A stretch of DNA of 64,000 nt from Diaporthe sp. PMI_573 (taxonomy: Eukaryota; Ascomycota; Sordariomycetes; Diaporthales; Diaporthaceae): NCBI GenBank assembly GCA_021399435.1, contig JAJTUP010000049.1, forward strand, positions 1 to 64,000. The letters are read 5' to 3'. Position numbers and translations under genes: made by a program. How positions within the stretch are numbered: position 1 is the stretch's first letter; every line of letters begins with the position of its first letter. Positions 24,785-36,492 of the stretch are shown in pieces. The notes beneath the pieces are model-generated. The model was given only the letters and a program-made list of their open reading frames with translations. It searched no databases and was not told the origin of the DNA.

Positions 24785-27700
24785 TGTGTAAGCAGTGCGC
24801 TCTGCGCTCTGCGCCAGGCCATGTTTCATTTTATTAATAATCCCACAGACTGAATCGACATTCCCGAAAGGTGAGACATGGCCAGGAGCAGAGAAACACT
24901 CGGACGCGTGACGACGGGGATGGGACCTCGGGACGGAGTCATGGGATGATTATCATGATTAACAACAAATTGTAACAAAGATGAGCGGACCCTGTTTGGA
25001 TGATGTGTTCCTCGAACTTGGATGAAATTTGCAATAGGCTTAGTGGGATCAAATTGTACTTTCCGCGTCTTAACGTATCACCTCAGTGACTCGTAGTATG
25101 CTGGTCCTCGCACTGGGATATCACACGTCTTGCGTAGGGCAGGAACAGGCAGTGCAGGCAACGAAAGATCCATAATGAGGTGACGAATCGCACTGATTCC
25201 CCTGATCCTGAACCTCAATTGCTCGCCATCTATTCGGTAAGCGTCCAGACTCCTCTGAAAACTCCAAATACAAGCCATGGGCTGAGTAAGCTCATTATCC
25301 AGGCCAAAGTCAGGTAGGCTTGCATCCTTGTGGTAGCCCAGGTGTTCATCACTGCTAGCATCCACAACGTCAACAGTGTACAGGCAGCATGACTGAGTAT
25401 TTGATTTTTATTATTTCCGGATGTCCACAATGCCATTCGTGAGTTCTTTTCCAGTAACACACATTTCAACACCCGTGGATTCAGACGAGGCCGCTTATAG
25501 AACAATGATTGAGAGCAAATTAGGCATCACTCCGGAATACGTCGGCCTAGATATCATAGTTGCATGGTCATGGTAGCCCGGAGGAGTGATAGGAGATCCT
25601 TTTAATGATATGCCAGCATAACAAGGATTACTACTAGTATCGAACCCCGCCCTAAATCCATAATCACGACGCAAGGGCTGTCAGCCCTAGTTGTGGATTT
25701 GAGGTCGCCTTGGCCTACCTTCGGGGTGTGCCAAGACCCTCTTAAGCCTTATCCTTTGACCGTGAATTGTGACAAATGCTCGGTAGTAATACGACACGAG
25801 ATGGTAGTAGGTGTGTGGAGTGATTAGTGCTTGGGCCGGTCAGCTTAGTGAGATCAAAAGACTCTACAGAAGAGCTGACGATGGATCACTTACCCAGGTA
25901 TGCCGCAGCAATAAAGCAGCTAGGAAATACAGACTCTGACGCGGCTGGGTGTCAGGCAGGCTGTGGGGCAAATATTCGGCCGGCTCGGTCTGCTATTTGA
26001 CACCGCTTACTGACTGGGCATGTGCAGTGCCTCGTGCCTCAAGGCTGGGATTTATGGCCACGCTTCCATGCGTGTGGCTTGCCCGGAGTTTCCTCCGTTG
26101 AGCTGTGCCGTTGAAGAACTGACGAAAGGCAGTAAAAGATGCATCTTCAGTTATATCAAGGTGTTGTGCCATCAAGGTGTCGTGCCATCACGGATATCAA
26201 AAATAGAAATCCATGCTTGACGAAATCAGACCGATACGTCATCTCGCCTCAAACGCACCAACTAGAGACTTTTGGGCAAACAAAAGATGTAGTAGGCTTC
26301 GTAAAAGAATATTATTGAACCAAACTACCTCTCACACTGGAGCCTCTTGTTTCCTCGGGTATACATGCAGTCAAGCGAGGCTTTATGGAGCGGAGACATT
26401 GGCTTGGCAACAAGCTTGCAGGATGTGAGGAGACCGGTGAAAAGCCAAGGCCGGTAGTAAGCATCAGAGTGCCAAGTATATCCCGTACTCATGTTGCTGG
26501 ACTCCTTTCAAGCGCGGAAGACAGCCGGCCTGCGCCAAGTCATCAACGCTGCGGGAATGAAATTCAGCTTGAGAGCCAAGGCAGCGGATTCGGGGAGAAT
26601 TCTTTCACTAGCCTGGTCAAGCTTGCGATTCCGTCCTGCAAAGTTCTCGAAAGTCCCCACAACAGTCCGACATGCAGTCGATGTATTTGATATTGTCCCC
26701 CGAATGTCTATTTTGGATCGAACCATACGATAGGTCTTGCCCCGGATTACCACCGGACGCGGCATCGGAAGACTTCTGGAAGTTCATTGGCCATGAGGGG
26801 CAAACCCGCGAAAGACGGTGAACATTCTTGGGAAGAATGGACCCCGACCGATGAGCGAGAGGGTGCCCATAACAGTAAAGTGCGGCGGGGAGCCACGGAA
26901 GTCGGATTGAATGTGGCCGGACATGACTTTGCATCGGCTCGCGGACCGTCTGACTGCGGCGGGACGTGGGGGCCGGAGTTCAACCGATCAGCCTTACGGA
27001 GATGAACCTGGGTCACTACCACGGGTTGCAACGCTCCATCCTGGCAGTTGATGTTGTGTGCCGTCAATTCGGTCCAGGAACACATGGCCGATCAGGGTCT
27101 CGCCGGCGATAGAGTACAGAGACGTGCCTAAACGAGATATCGGCTTCGCTGATAGGGAACCGGAGCCAGAGATCGGGCCCGAGCCTCCCCGTGTTTGGTC
27201 TTGGCTGTGAAATTATTGAGAAGCTGCGTTTTTCATTGCAGCTTGTAACACTCGAGTGCGGGTTCCGTTCAAGAACTATGATCCTCCGCGCCATATTTAC
27301 GTCCGTCGTTCTGGGAAATCCGGTTCATGGCGGTGTGTGAGCCCAAGTTCTTCACAATCACAGCCACACAAGGTAAATGTGAACATTCGCTGATGCTCAC
27401 CGACCAACACTAGTACTTACTCGCCCATACTAGCCCTGGAAACACTGGCGAACCGTCACACGAACCCCTCTAATAGTTCTTAGTAGGAGTGATCGTCATA
27501 CTCTTGTACGTAATTCCACTTCACTCTGACCACCACACGAGCGCGACGAGCGAAGAACTCCAGCAAAGTACTGTTAACGCCTAGTCTCTTTGATTACACG
27601 GCGCTCAGTTGGAAAAGTCAGCATACGCGGCTTGTGACCCTGGACTGTGAGTATCTTTCTTACCTCGTGAGCTGTCGAGGACTTAGTTCTCTACCCCGGA

Positions 27701-28095
27701 TGCGTTCCTGTTGGTCGAGGACCTAGTGATCCTTCTATGAAAAAGCATTGTTGCATGCCCTGTCAAGTACCTGGTCCTGCGCCACGCGGTGGCCAAGGCA
27801 GCTAGAGAATCGTCGAGGACTGGATACAACAGAATGGAAGCCTTGTCATGAGCGATAGTTGGAAATCGGCCGCCGGATGGGCGGGGAAGTTGAATAGTTC
27901 TCATGTCAGATACGGTGCAGACGGATTTAAAAGTTCTGCATGGGAGCTGATATGGCAACCAGAAAAGTATAAAGAGGGCTACCATCTGGCTCGATCTTCT
28001 GTTCACCTTGATCCATCTTCTCTATCTCTATCTCCAAACACCCACCGGCATCACAGCGGAGAAATCAACAGTCTTTCCACATAAACCAAGTCAAA
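24785..28095. other. Long intergenic region (3.3 kb)
   Basis: No gene is supported. A minus-strand frame at 25078-25365 reads smoothly for 95 codons but has no recognisable domain, start context or partner exon. An imperfect palindrome at about 25654-25701 has arms beginning AAATCC and ending GGATTT. The right end is the promoter of the small secreted protein. Confidence 0.45.
27968..27973 (+). promoter_or_regulatory. TATA box of the secreted-protein gene
   Basis: TATAAA in AAGTATAAAGAGGGC, 128 bases before the ATG at 28096, followed by a pyrimidine-rich leader (CTTCTCTATCTCTATCTCC). Confidence 0.55.
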
Positions 28096-28565
28096 ATGCA
28101 GTTCACCACCGGCCTCGTCTCCCTCCTCCTCGCTGCGGCCACCACCGGAGTACAGGCCCTCCCCGGCTCACCTGTTGAGCAGCGTCAAGAAGCGCCCAGG
28201 GTCTTTGCCAAATTCTGGGCCGACACTTCCTGTGGTGCCGACGGCGGCATATGGGTTGAGGATACCGTCTGGCTGCAAGAAGCGCAGCCCCTCGGGACCT
28301 GCATTGACGTCAACGTCTGGGATCCCACTTTCAACAGCACTGAAATCACGTTCAATAACGCCGATCATATTTGTAAGTCTATCATCCGGTCACGCATTCG
28401 ACAAAACCCAAATCCTCTTCTGCTGACTTATTATCTTTCCTAGTGCGCGTTTACTCGCAGAACAACTGCCTGGAGACCGGCCCGGCCGCCAACTTCTATG
28501 ATGTTCCCGCCGGGCATCTTGACTGCTATGCCCAGCACGTCGAGTCTGTGAAGTTCCTGCCATGA
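28096..28565 (+). CDS. Small secreted protein (132 aa)
   Basis: Predicted extracellular protein of unknown function. Exons 28096-28372 and 28444-28565 are joined by a 71-base GTAAGT...CCTAG intron with a GCTGAC branch site. The signal peptide LVSLLLAAATTGVQA ends at the ALPG site, followed by a short propeptide-like stretch rich in Gln, Glu and Arg (VEQRQEAPR). The mature part has four cysteines in the contexts TSCGAD, GTCIDV, NNCLET and LDCYAQ, which would make two disulfides, and looks like a compact beta-rich domain. The layout (signal, pro-region, four Cys, about 100 mature residues) is common among fungal secreted proteins without named function. A well-placed TATA box and pyrimidine leader suggest strong expression. 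Confidence 0.8.
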
Positions 28566-29288
28566 GCTACATGAGATCGTGATGAGGATGGATAGGAAGA
28601 ATAAATGGGGATCAGGCTCTCGTGGTCTGAGGGTATTCATGCTTAGAGTTGGAGCCTCAGGGGCAGCCTTTTCATTATCTGTCACTATTTTCTATGTCAT
28701 TCCGACGCTCCTTAGATACATACTAGTAGTTTACAAATGATCCAACCCCGGGGATTTAAATTTTGATGATCAAGTTGAAGCATGCATGTGAAAATGCATT
28801 AGAATTGGTCTCCAGCATTGAGATTGGGACATGCACCTGGATTGTTCATTTCAAGGATCCGGTACAGACCCACATTGTCAAGCCTGGGTAAGTTCCGTCA
28901 AACACCAGGCAGACTAATACAATTAGTGGGATGACAGCTGTTTACCTTCGACGTCAGAGGGGTTTCACCATGTTAAAATGGGGGATTCTATGACGGGCGT
29001 GTGAGATGGCATCCAGCACTATTAACACTTAGCTCCGCGCTTCCGCAACCTAAACAACATGGAGCCAAACAAGCCCAGCATGTCTGTTGTATAAAAAGCA
29101 TCTGAGCGTCCTTAGCTCACGGAAAACCTTGTTATGTCCTTACGTGCAAGGCTACTTGGACCGGCTAAGTCCACTTGGGCTGCAATTAATTGACCAGAAT
29201 TACATTCCTCGCTTGTTTTAAAAGCCCCTCTTCGCCTTCACAGCCATTAAATCTCACATGCAACACTCCTACTCTCATCAAGAACAAA
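28566..29288. other. Intergenic, promoter of the F-box gene
   Basis: Contains a candidate TATA box (TATAAAA at 29090-29096) about 195 bases before the ATG at 29289. Nothing else recognised. Confidence 0.45.
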
Positions 29289-30326
29289 ATGGATTCCACC
29301 AACCCCCGAAGCCCACTTGAAGTAACAGAACTCCTCGAGACGGTGCTATTGCACCTATCTCAGAGCGAGATTCTACAACTCCAACGAGTCAGCCGATTCT
29401 GGCTCAATACAATTTCTGGGTCGCCCTTGCTGCAGCAGAAGTTGTTCTTCCAACCACTCCCCCCATCAATGGGAGTGGGAAGGCTTCCTGAGTTCAACCC
29501 TCTCGTCCAACCACTCTTTCCCTTCCTATTCGCTCCACATCCATGCCTCGGAAAACATATATGCAAAATACAGGCTGATTGGACGATTCAAAGTTGGCTC
29601 AATGTTGACGCCCGTCGCAAGGCCATACTTCGGCCTGAAGCATCCTGGAGGCGGATGCTACCTGTGCAACCAGCCGCGCCTATCGAGGGCGTCACGATCA
29701 CCGATTACAGACTATGGGGTGACAAATTCCGCGAAAATTCCCTCGAGTTTTGCCCGGTAGATCCATCCAGACATACATCGGCCCTGACCTCGAGGTCCGA
29801 CCTAGGAGACAACGCCACTATGGGGCTCTTGTACGATGTTGTCCTCAACTATTTTAGGTCGCCACGGCGCTACCATACAGGCATTTACGTGCAATGGAAC
29901 ATGTTCCAATTCACTCATCCGCTCGACTACAAATCCCTTGGATACCATAAGCCCGGAAGGTGGTCATACTTTTACAAACCCGGTAACTACCCAGACCAGA
30001 GGATGTGGTCAAAACATTACGAAGGGGTGGCGCCACGCAACACAATCACCATTCATGTCAGTGGAGTGGAGTGCGATGAATCCTGCTCGCGGTGGGTGAG
30101 TTTTCGTGGCCTGGAAGAATTGCTCCGCCTCCCGGCTGGAGTTGTGCGGGCGAGTGACAAAGCAAATCGATATCCTTTTGCTAATCTTTTCCGGTCCTAC
30201 TCTATATTCGGAAGGGTCGCGCCGGGAGCGAGATCAGAACTCGACCTCGAGCGGGGCCAGAAACCGGAGCCAGACGAAGAGCGCGACTTGAGGAAACTAA
30301 TAAATCTGCTCGGGGGTATGCCATGA
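29289..30326 (+). CDS. F-box-like protein (345 aa)
   Basis: Predicted F-box protein; such proteins bind Skp1 and present substrates to SCF ubiquitin ligases. Single exon. The N-terminus (SPLEVTELLETVLLHLSQSE followed by ILQLQRVSRFWLNTI and SPLLQQKLF) fits the fungal F-box: an ELLE..L..L....L..LQRVSR.W...I.SP.LQ..LF pattern at residues 8-55. The remainder is a fungal-specific C-terminal domain with aromatic-rich loops (WSYFYKPGNYPDQRMW) and no known substrate-recognition repeat. The ATG at 29289 was chosen over an in-frame upstream start because it sits in a good context (AACAAAATGG) directly before the F-box. No signal peptide. Its target is unknown. Confidence 0.8.
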   Translation: MDSTNPRSPLEVTELLETVLLHLSQSEILQLQRVSRFWLNTISGSPLLQQKLFFQPLPPSMGVGRLPEFNPLVQPLFPFLFAPHPCLGKHICKIQADWTIQSWLNVDARRKAILRPEASWRRMLPVQPAAPIEGVTITDYRLWGDKFRENSLEFCPVDPSRHTSALTSRSDLGDNATMGLLYDVVLNYFRSPRRYHTGIYVQWNMFQFTHPLDYKSLGYHKPGRWSYFYKPGNYPDQRMWSKHYEGVAPRNTITIHVSGVECDESCSRWVSFRGLEELLRLPAGVVRASDKANRYPFANLFRSYSIFGRVAPGARSELDLERGQKPEPDEERDLRKLINLLGGMP

Positions 30327-30537
30327 GGGCAATCTTACGGTCAGCACCAGCAATTATTCGTCCTGGCCTGTATTGTGTTTGCCGCGACGCGAAAGGTTAA
30401 TGATTTTAGAGGTTGAACTGATGGTGTTATAACTGGGTCTGTTTAATATTTGTAATTGTCATAATTCAGTCGCACGGGTTGGAGGGAAGAGAGACTTGGC
30501 CATGGAGCTTGGATAGGTTGACATGTTATCTAACGAT

Positions 30538-30620
30538 GGGTCTTGAACCGGTTGCCCCTTTGTGAAGGGACCGCCGACTGCTCGATAATCAGAGTTGGTA
30601 CACGGCTTGAAATCGAAACT
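30538..30620 (+). repeat. Dispersed repeat A, copy 3 (diverged)
   Basis: Shares GGGTCTT, then TGTGAAGGGACCGCC, GGTACACGG and the AATCGAAAC-like end with the copy at 7057-7169 in the same order, but the middle differs. Confidence 0.45.
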
Positions 30621-30789
30621 GCTTATATTTTCTGGTGTACATGGGCGCCATGCCTACAACATGAGGCAATAAATGAAGTTAGGACGCACAAGTCTGGCCA
30701 AAATATATAGACGTTAATTACAGCTTCAATTATTATACCTTCGGGTATTTACCTAGAAAGGAGTGGTAATAAAGATAGCGAAATACACA

Positions 30790-30925
30790 ATGCGAAAATT
30801 GCCATACGACCTTATTTTGATAGGGACATGCCAAATGATACATGTGGCAAGACTCTTTTGAGACAGTAAGAATTAAAGTTTGATCAATGGTGAATGGTCC
30901 CTCCCTCTCTTCCACTTTGGCATTG
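30790..30925 (+). repeat. Dispersed repeat B, copy 1
   Basis: Aligns with 46509-46645 in the same orientation at roughly two-thirds identity. Shared blocks in order include ATGC(G/C)AAAAT, ACGA, ATGATA(C/T)ATGTGG(C/T)AAG, AAAGTT and CTCCCTC. It lies about 420 bases before the Zn2Cys6 gene start. Confidence 0.45.
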
Positions 30926-31345
30926 TCCGCAACGCCCACTCTCAGTCTCAAGCGCAGTGACCCTGCGGACCCCCACGGGGGAGGGGGTGGCGTTGAGTAC
31001 TGCTTAGTAAGTAGGCAATATGCTTCCACTGCAGCCTCCCCACCATCTAGTCTATCTCCGCGCTCCTGATACCGGCCGCCCGCTCGCCGGCACGTTGCTT
31101 GTTGAATACACCCCCCTAAAACGATCGTTCGTCAAGAGTCAGTGAACAAATTGGGGCCACGTTCACTCTGTTCGTATGTTACACTTTCAAGCAAGACATC
31201 AGCACGTTTGAAAGTGCTCATTTTCATTGGAAATTATCTCTATCTGGGTCTGAGAGAAAGAGAGACTTTTGACATCTTGCCTTAGACGTGAGGTCTTCCA
31301 TCTAACACCCCGAACGAACAAGTTCCCCTTGCCGCGTAGACCACA

Positions 31346-33973
31346 ATGACCAGTCAGCGAGAAGGAATCCACACGGCCAAGCGCCCGCGTCTGGGTGAGC
31401 GTACTATGCTGGCTTGTATCGGTTGCAAGCAAAAGAAGCTAAAGGTTGATGGCCGCTACCCAGACCTTCCTCAATTCATTTGCTAACTTGCCCTCTTCTT
31501 GGGCAGTGCGACGGCCAGAGCCCAAAATGTCAGAACTGCGTCAGAACAGGAAGAGGTCAATAAGCATACCATATATTATTGCCTCCACCGTCACCCTGGG
31601 GAGGCACCATTCGACTCAAGCTGACGCCTCATTAGATTGTTTGGTCGAGGACCCTGGAACAGGCTTACACCGTCCGCGGGACTACATGAAGTCTCTCGAG
31701 GCCAGGGTCGCATATCTCGAGGGTCTACTCCAGCAGGTCCGGCCCGAAGTCGCCCTCGACCACTTGGGCTCCAACGAAGGCCGGGATGCCGATTCCGGTC
31801 CCGTCCCTCCGGTCCCCCCAGGGCCGACGTCGCCACCCATGCCCGTCGTGCAAATGACCTCTGCATTTCCCGTCGTCCCTGAGCCTTCGTCGATTGATGA
31901 CATGGGCTTTTTCCAAGCTCATCGGGCACCGTCAGTAGAGGCAGACGACCACCATGTCGACGTGCTGTCCTCGGAGGTTGCCCTGTTGTGCCTGAGTGCT
32001 GCTGGCAGGGAGCCGCATTACTTCGGTCCTTCATCAGCGGTGTCTTTCTCGCGGATAGTTAGCGCCACCATGGGTCTCGCGAGCAGAGGTGGGAGCTCAC
32101 AGCACAGCCGGGATGGCTTTGGAAAGGGGATCGGCGCTGAAGTCCCTCGTGACGTTCCTTTGAGACTGCCTTCACCGAAACTGAGAGCCAATCTGTCCGA
32201 GGCTTACTTCAACAACATCCATCCCCAGTACCCCTTTCTCCATAAGCCCACCTTTGAGATATGGGAAGAAACCTGTCTGAAAGCTAGTCTTGAAGGGGAT
32301 CTCAACAGCGTGAGCAGTGTCTCGTTCTTCGTCCTGATGGTGAGCCACGCCCCGGAAGAGAATCTCCGTTTCATTTTTGTTCAGGACTTGCTTCTTTCCG
32401 CTTACACTATAAACAGGTTTATGCGATTGGTTCATTAGTCCTTGGCCAGAGTCATTACGATGCCGCAGAAGCTTACTACTCGATGGCTCTTGACCATATC
32501 TCAGCCGTGCTCGACCTCGATAGCCTCGAGTCAATACAGGCTATTCTCTCTTGCGCTGTTTACTCCATCAGGTCCCCGGTGGGCGTGAGCATATGGTAAA
32601 CCCTGTCCCAAATTCCCTATGACTACCCCGAGAAAGCGTTTGGTCTGATGCAATTGGCCCAATAGGAAAGTTTCAGGAATGGCTATTCGGCACTGCATCG
32701 AGCTGGGATACCATCGTAGCGCGGAGAGATATCACAGAAATACGGACTCATTGACAAAAGAACTGTCTAAACGGTGTTTCTGGGTTGCCTATGACATTGA
32801 CAGGGTCGTGGCATTCACCCTTGGACGGCCTGTCGGTATCCCAGATGGCTCTATCGACGTTGAGGTAAGTTTATGAACCGATATGATGTGATGGGCCCTG
32901 CAAGTCTTCATCCGGCTGGTCATGGAGCCATTGTGTCCATCCACGTCGCTGATCTTCGCAACCCCCTCCCCACTCCAAATCCCAAAAGGTTCCCGGGGAA
33001 TCTCTCGCTACAGTATGCTGACTGTACTACGGGATAGCTTCCTCTCGACATGGATGACGAGAGCATTACTTCGGCCGGCCTGTTGTCAAGCCCGCGGACA
33101 AACGCAACTAACCCCCCGACCCTGATGACAGGCTTCGTGCACGCGATCAAGCTTCGTCGCCTGTGGACCAAGATCAGCGACAACCTTTACCCTCCCTTGA
33201 CCTCGCGCTGCGGCAACGACTGCGCGCAGAGGGTCACTGTCGAAAGCCTGCGTCAGGAATTGGACAAGTGGCGGGCAGACACCCCCGATCAGCTCGATTA
33301 TTCCAGATCGCACCCTCTATCGGTCTTTACCTCCAAGTCGTGGTTCCAGCTGGCCTACGACCACTCTATCCTCTTGCTGTATCGTCACTACATGATGGGG
33401 ACGCACGGAAACCGCCCATCGGCGCCAGACGACGGCTCGCAGGGCGGCGCGATTGACTCCGAGGCGATGGAGCGGGCGTTGGAAGAGTGCGCAGTTCGAG
33501 CCCGTGACATGTGTCTTCTCTATCGCAGGGTCTATCAGAGCTCTTCCGTCCAGTTCACATGGGGAAGCCTGCACATTCTGTTCCTCGGGGGCTTGACGTA
33601 TCTCTACTGCCTGTGGCGGTCTGATAGAGTTCGCAACTCTGCCCGACAGTCCGACGTGGTGACAACTTGCATGGCCTGCACCACGGTTCTCATCATCATT
33701 GCCGAAAGATGGAACTTGGCCACGTCTTACCGGGACATCTTCGAAGCCTTGTCACAGAGAACAATCAACATGGTTTGCAATGACGGCCATAAGCAGGGAA
33801 CTATGTCCCTTCCCGCTCTGGGGACAGGCCCGGGTATGGAAAGCCAGGCTCCGCCCGGTGTATCGAGTCCGCCGTCTCTGCAGGATTGGATAATGGGCCT
33901 TGATGACCTGGATATTCCCCAAGAGTCAGAATGGCTGGTCCAGGAATTGCTTCAGGGAGTACAAGAGTTCTAG
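31346..33973 (+). CDS. Zn(II)2Cys6 transcription factor (721 aa)
   Basis: Nuclear DNA-binding regulator. Six exons: 31346-31444, 31507-31555, 31636-32339, 32417-32595, 32666-32864 and 33038-33973. The binuclear zinc cluster is split over the first three exons, with cysteines at 24, 27, 34, 41, 44 and 51 (ACIGCKQKKLK, then CDGQSPKCQNC, then TGRDC). A linker and coiled-coil follow (LHRPRDYMKSLEARVAYLEG), the dimerisation element that sets DNA half-site spacing. The fungal regulatory domain begins near residue 285 (NIHPQYPFLHKPTF) and includes KVSGMAIRHCIELGYHR. The C-terminus is short and acidic. The whole resembles purine-utilisation-type activators in its zinc cluster and linker, though this is not enough to name it. 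It sits at the edge of the catabolic gene block at 34-46 kb and is its most likely regulator. Confidence 0.85.
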
Positions 33974-34194
33974 AAACAACAGCAAAACATTTAACGTCCG
34001 ACGGCCAAACTGAAAATCTGACCGTGTCGAGGTTCCTGTGAACTCTGTCGTAACTCGACTCGTTGAACCAAGACTGTCTCGGCTAGGTGCCTAGGTAGGC
34101 TGCAACAGATTTTGGAGATGCCCTCTCAGGCTTAGGTACTTGTAGCTAATACTGTCTGTCACCCCAAGGTCCTCCGATAAACATAGCCAAGTAG

Positions 34195-35748
34195 TTACAA
34201 GAAATGAGAAACATCTTCCAAATCCAACCCTAATTCCCCGGCACACTTTTCCAGACTCTGCCGCTGTGCCAGAGTATACAATTCATTGGCGTCCAAAACC
34301 CGACACTGCAACGCCTTTTCGTAGCCTTTCAAATCCGGCTTCACAGCCTTCTCGTCGTCCTTGTCCATGGCCGAGCTGTTCCCGGCTTGGAGATTGGACT
34401 GAAAGATTCCCGCCGCGGAAAAGGGCAGAAAGTCTTCGTAAGTGATGGGGAGCGCCTCCAGGACACCTGTAGAAATGAGACAATTCAGGACGGTCGAGCT
34501 TTCAGCAAGGTCTAAATTGGCGAGGCTAGCCAGTTTTGCTTTGGCGTTTTCAGTGGGCCTGTACTCCGAGTAAACGAGTCCCTGGTTCCGCAACTCGTCC
34601 CAGGTGTCGGGAAACCTTTGGAAAGTCTCGTCCAGAGCCTGGTCAACGGCTGCTGGCTGGGTCGCATTGCCGTTCTGTTGCACTTTTGCCATGGCTTCCT
34701 CGAGGAGCTCGTCGTATAGCTTCCTCCCTGCCGGCGTCACAGCCGCCCCTCTTTCTTCAATCTCACCGAACCTCGCTTTGTGGAAACCATCAACAAACTC
34801 GTCTCTCCCTGAGGCTGACAAACGTATACCCTCCTGCAAGGCCAAGAAGCTGGTTTGTCGCAGGAGAATGGGGCATTTTCTCGGCGGCGGTCCCTCGATG
34901 CGGCTCTTCACAGCCATGCCTGCAGCAAGCATCGCCTCTTGCGCTGCGGATATATCCAGGGTTCGTGGAGTGAGATGGTTGATATGCGACGAGCGAAAGC
35001 AGGCGATGTCTGCTAAGATGGGATGTTCGGCTCGTAAAAGCGCATATTCCTCTTGGGTTGCCGCAGCCAGCGGTTGCCAGCTAAAAGCTCTGAGGGCCTC
35101 GATGACGAACTGCTCACCCTGTTCTGGTCTCAGACGACCTTCCTGTGTGTTCTCAGCTACGTCAAGCAGAGCTAGAAGAGCGTCGCTAAAGATGTTTCGT
35201 CTTTGTAGTAATTCGAGAGCTACGGCACGTGCTGTGCCAGACTTGAGAAGCTCAGGACGGAGGAGTGTTGTGAAGACCCGGAACGGGTTCCGCTCGAGAG
35301 ACTCGGGAGATATAGGGCGGAAACAGGTGGCGTGCATCGGTAGACCGGCGACTGAGAGATCATAATATCCTACAGCATGCATTCCGAGCATGTTGAAAAT
35401 GCGCCGGACAGTGTGCAGTTCTTTTGGTGTTCCGAGGCGGATGGCACCATGTCTTTCCAACGTCAGCCGCTCAACACTCGCGTCCATCGTCGCAGGGCCA
35501 CCGCATCCCTGAAAGCTTTGACTCTGCATATCTTTGTTGACTCTTTGGACTATCTGAATAAGACCATCGTATAGGGGCACCTCAGCCTTGTACATGGCAG
35601 ACATGGCGAGGGCGAATGTCGTCCGGAGACTGTCGGCGTCGACGTAGCCGGCATCCGGGCCCGGCCGCTCCGGGTGTCCGGCTTGGGATCCAGATAAGAG
35701 GCCTGTGAACATGGTTGCGGTTGGTTTGAACTTGTCCCAAGAATTCAT
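34195..35748 (-). CDS. 2-Oxoadipate dioxygenase/decarboxylase, HglS/DUF1338 family (517 aa)
   Basis: Predicted Fe(II) enzyme of the VOC superfamily that converts 2-oxoadipate plus O2 to D-2-hydroxyglutarate and CO2, the step joining lysine breakdown to central metabolism in bacteria and plants. Single exon. Metal-ligand segments are recognisable: ERHGAIRLGT (His100), FRSSHINHLTPRTLDI (His255 or His258) and RFGEIEERGAA (Glu329), with the substrate-side segment VGYYDLSVAGLPMHATCFRP between the first two. Length is normal for the family, which has an extra C-terminal region in fungi. No targeting signal is evident. It diverges from the class II aldolase gene across 744 bases, so the two may share a promoter. 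Activity on 2-oxoadipate rather than a related 2-oxoacid is inferred from family membership. Confidence 0.85.
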   Translation of the reverse strand: MNSWDKFKPTATMFTGLLSGSQAGHPERPGPDAGYVDADSLRTTFALAMSAMYKAEVPLYDGLIQIVQRVNKDMQSQSFQGCGGPATMDASVERLTLERHGAIRLGTPKELHTVRRIFNMLGMHAVGYYDLSVAGLPMHATCFRPISPESLERNPFRVFTTLLRPELLKSGTARAVALELLQRRNIFSDALLALLDVAENTQEGRLRPEQGEQFVIEALRAFSWQPLAAATQEEYALLRAEHPILADIACFRSSHINHLTPRTLDISAAQEAMLAAGMAVKSRIEGPPPRKCPILLRQTSFLALQEGIRLSASGRDEFVDGFHKARFGEIEERGAAVTPAGRKLYDELLEEAMAKVQQNGNATQPAAVDQALDETFQRFPDTWDELRNQGLVYSEYRPTENAKAKLASLANLDLAESSTVLNCLISTGVLEALPITYEDFLPFSAAGIFQSNLQAGNSSAMDKDDEKAVKPDLKGYEKALQCRVLDANELYTLAQRQSLEKCAGELGLDLEDVSHFL

Positions 35749-36492
35749 AGCGGGGCTAATTTACTCAAATCGCATCGTTGTAGATATCAAGGTAGCAGGG
35801 CTTGCGACAGGATCAGAAATTCTCACCACACTTTGCTTGAAGTTCCGGGATAATGAGGTCTTTTAATGGACGCATGGAACCTCAGAAGTGTCGTACCTAC
35901 CGAAACATCTACTGCTAGTGGATCACAACTGATGTCATCCGATACCTTCGGAAGTTGGTAAACAGCTTCACATGACACTGCTGGCTCTTCCCGAGCCCTC
36001 GGGCCGAGACAACTTTTGCGATCTTCACCTTGACGAACGCCCTGTCAGCAGCACTGCACTCATCCCACCCCTGGGTCGTGTGCGATACAATCCAGAGTTT
36101 CACCGGAAGCTGCCGGCAGACGAAGACGACATCGTCGTCTTGAATAGACTGGCGGGTTTTCTCCAAGGTGAACATGGATGTGTCGTCGTGGAGCAATGCG
36201 AATCGTCGAATACGGCGTCTCTAGCCGCGGGGCGTCGGGGGTTTCCGAGGATAGCGACATCCTGGACTGCATACCTTGGTATCCGCTCGCTCCAGCATGG
36301 GTCCCATGCGGAGTAACATCCACCGTCTGAAGAGCTGTGCATAGCAATCATTGCATCAAAGACCTTGACCTTCCTGAACCAGCTGTTCAGAAGTGTCAAA
36401 TGCTGTTCTTATTTGCTGGCTTGAATGAAAAACAAGTCGACTTCTAAGTAGAAACGACAGTGCACCTCTCTTCATCACCATATACTCTCACA
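35749..36492. promoter_or_regulatory. Divergent promoter region, dioxygenase / aldolase
   Basis: 744 bases between two gene starts pointing away from each other. A CCGCGG hexamer at 36225-36230 is a possible zinc-cluster half-site pair but is not decisive. Open frames on both strands are not supported. Confidence 0.45.

Larger units (their letters stand above)
30327..31345. other. Intergenic region holding two repeat fragments
   Basis: Between the F-box gene and the Zn2Cys6 gene. Contains the diverged third copy of repeat A (30538-30620) and one copy of repeat B (30790-30925). No gene seen. Confidence 0.5.

Noticed and set aside
25078..25505. Two overlapping minus-strand frames that read fairly smoothly
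   Set aside because: They overlap in different frames, have no recognisable motif and no splice-consistent join. A gene relic is possible but not supported.
25654..25735. Palindromic stretches (AAATCC...GGATTT and CTTGGC...GCCAAG)
   Set aside because: Arms are short and imperfect, and no second copy or transcript signal was seen; not distinguishable from chance.
34604..35365. 253-codon plus-strand frame across the dioxygenase
   Set aside because: Antisense shadow; the minus-strand frame carries all the metal-ligand motifs.
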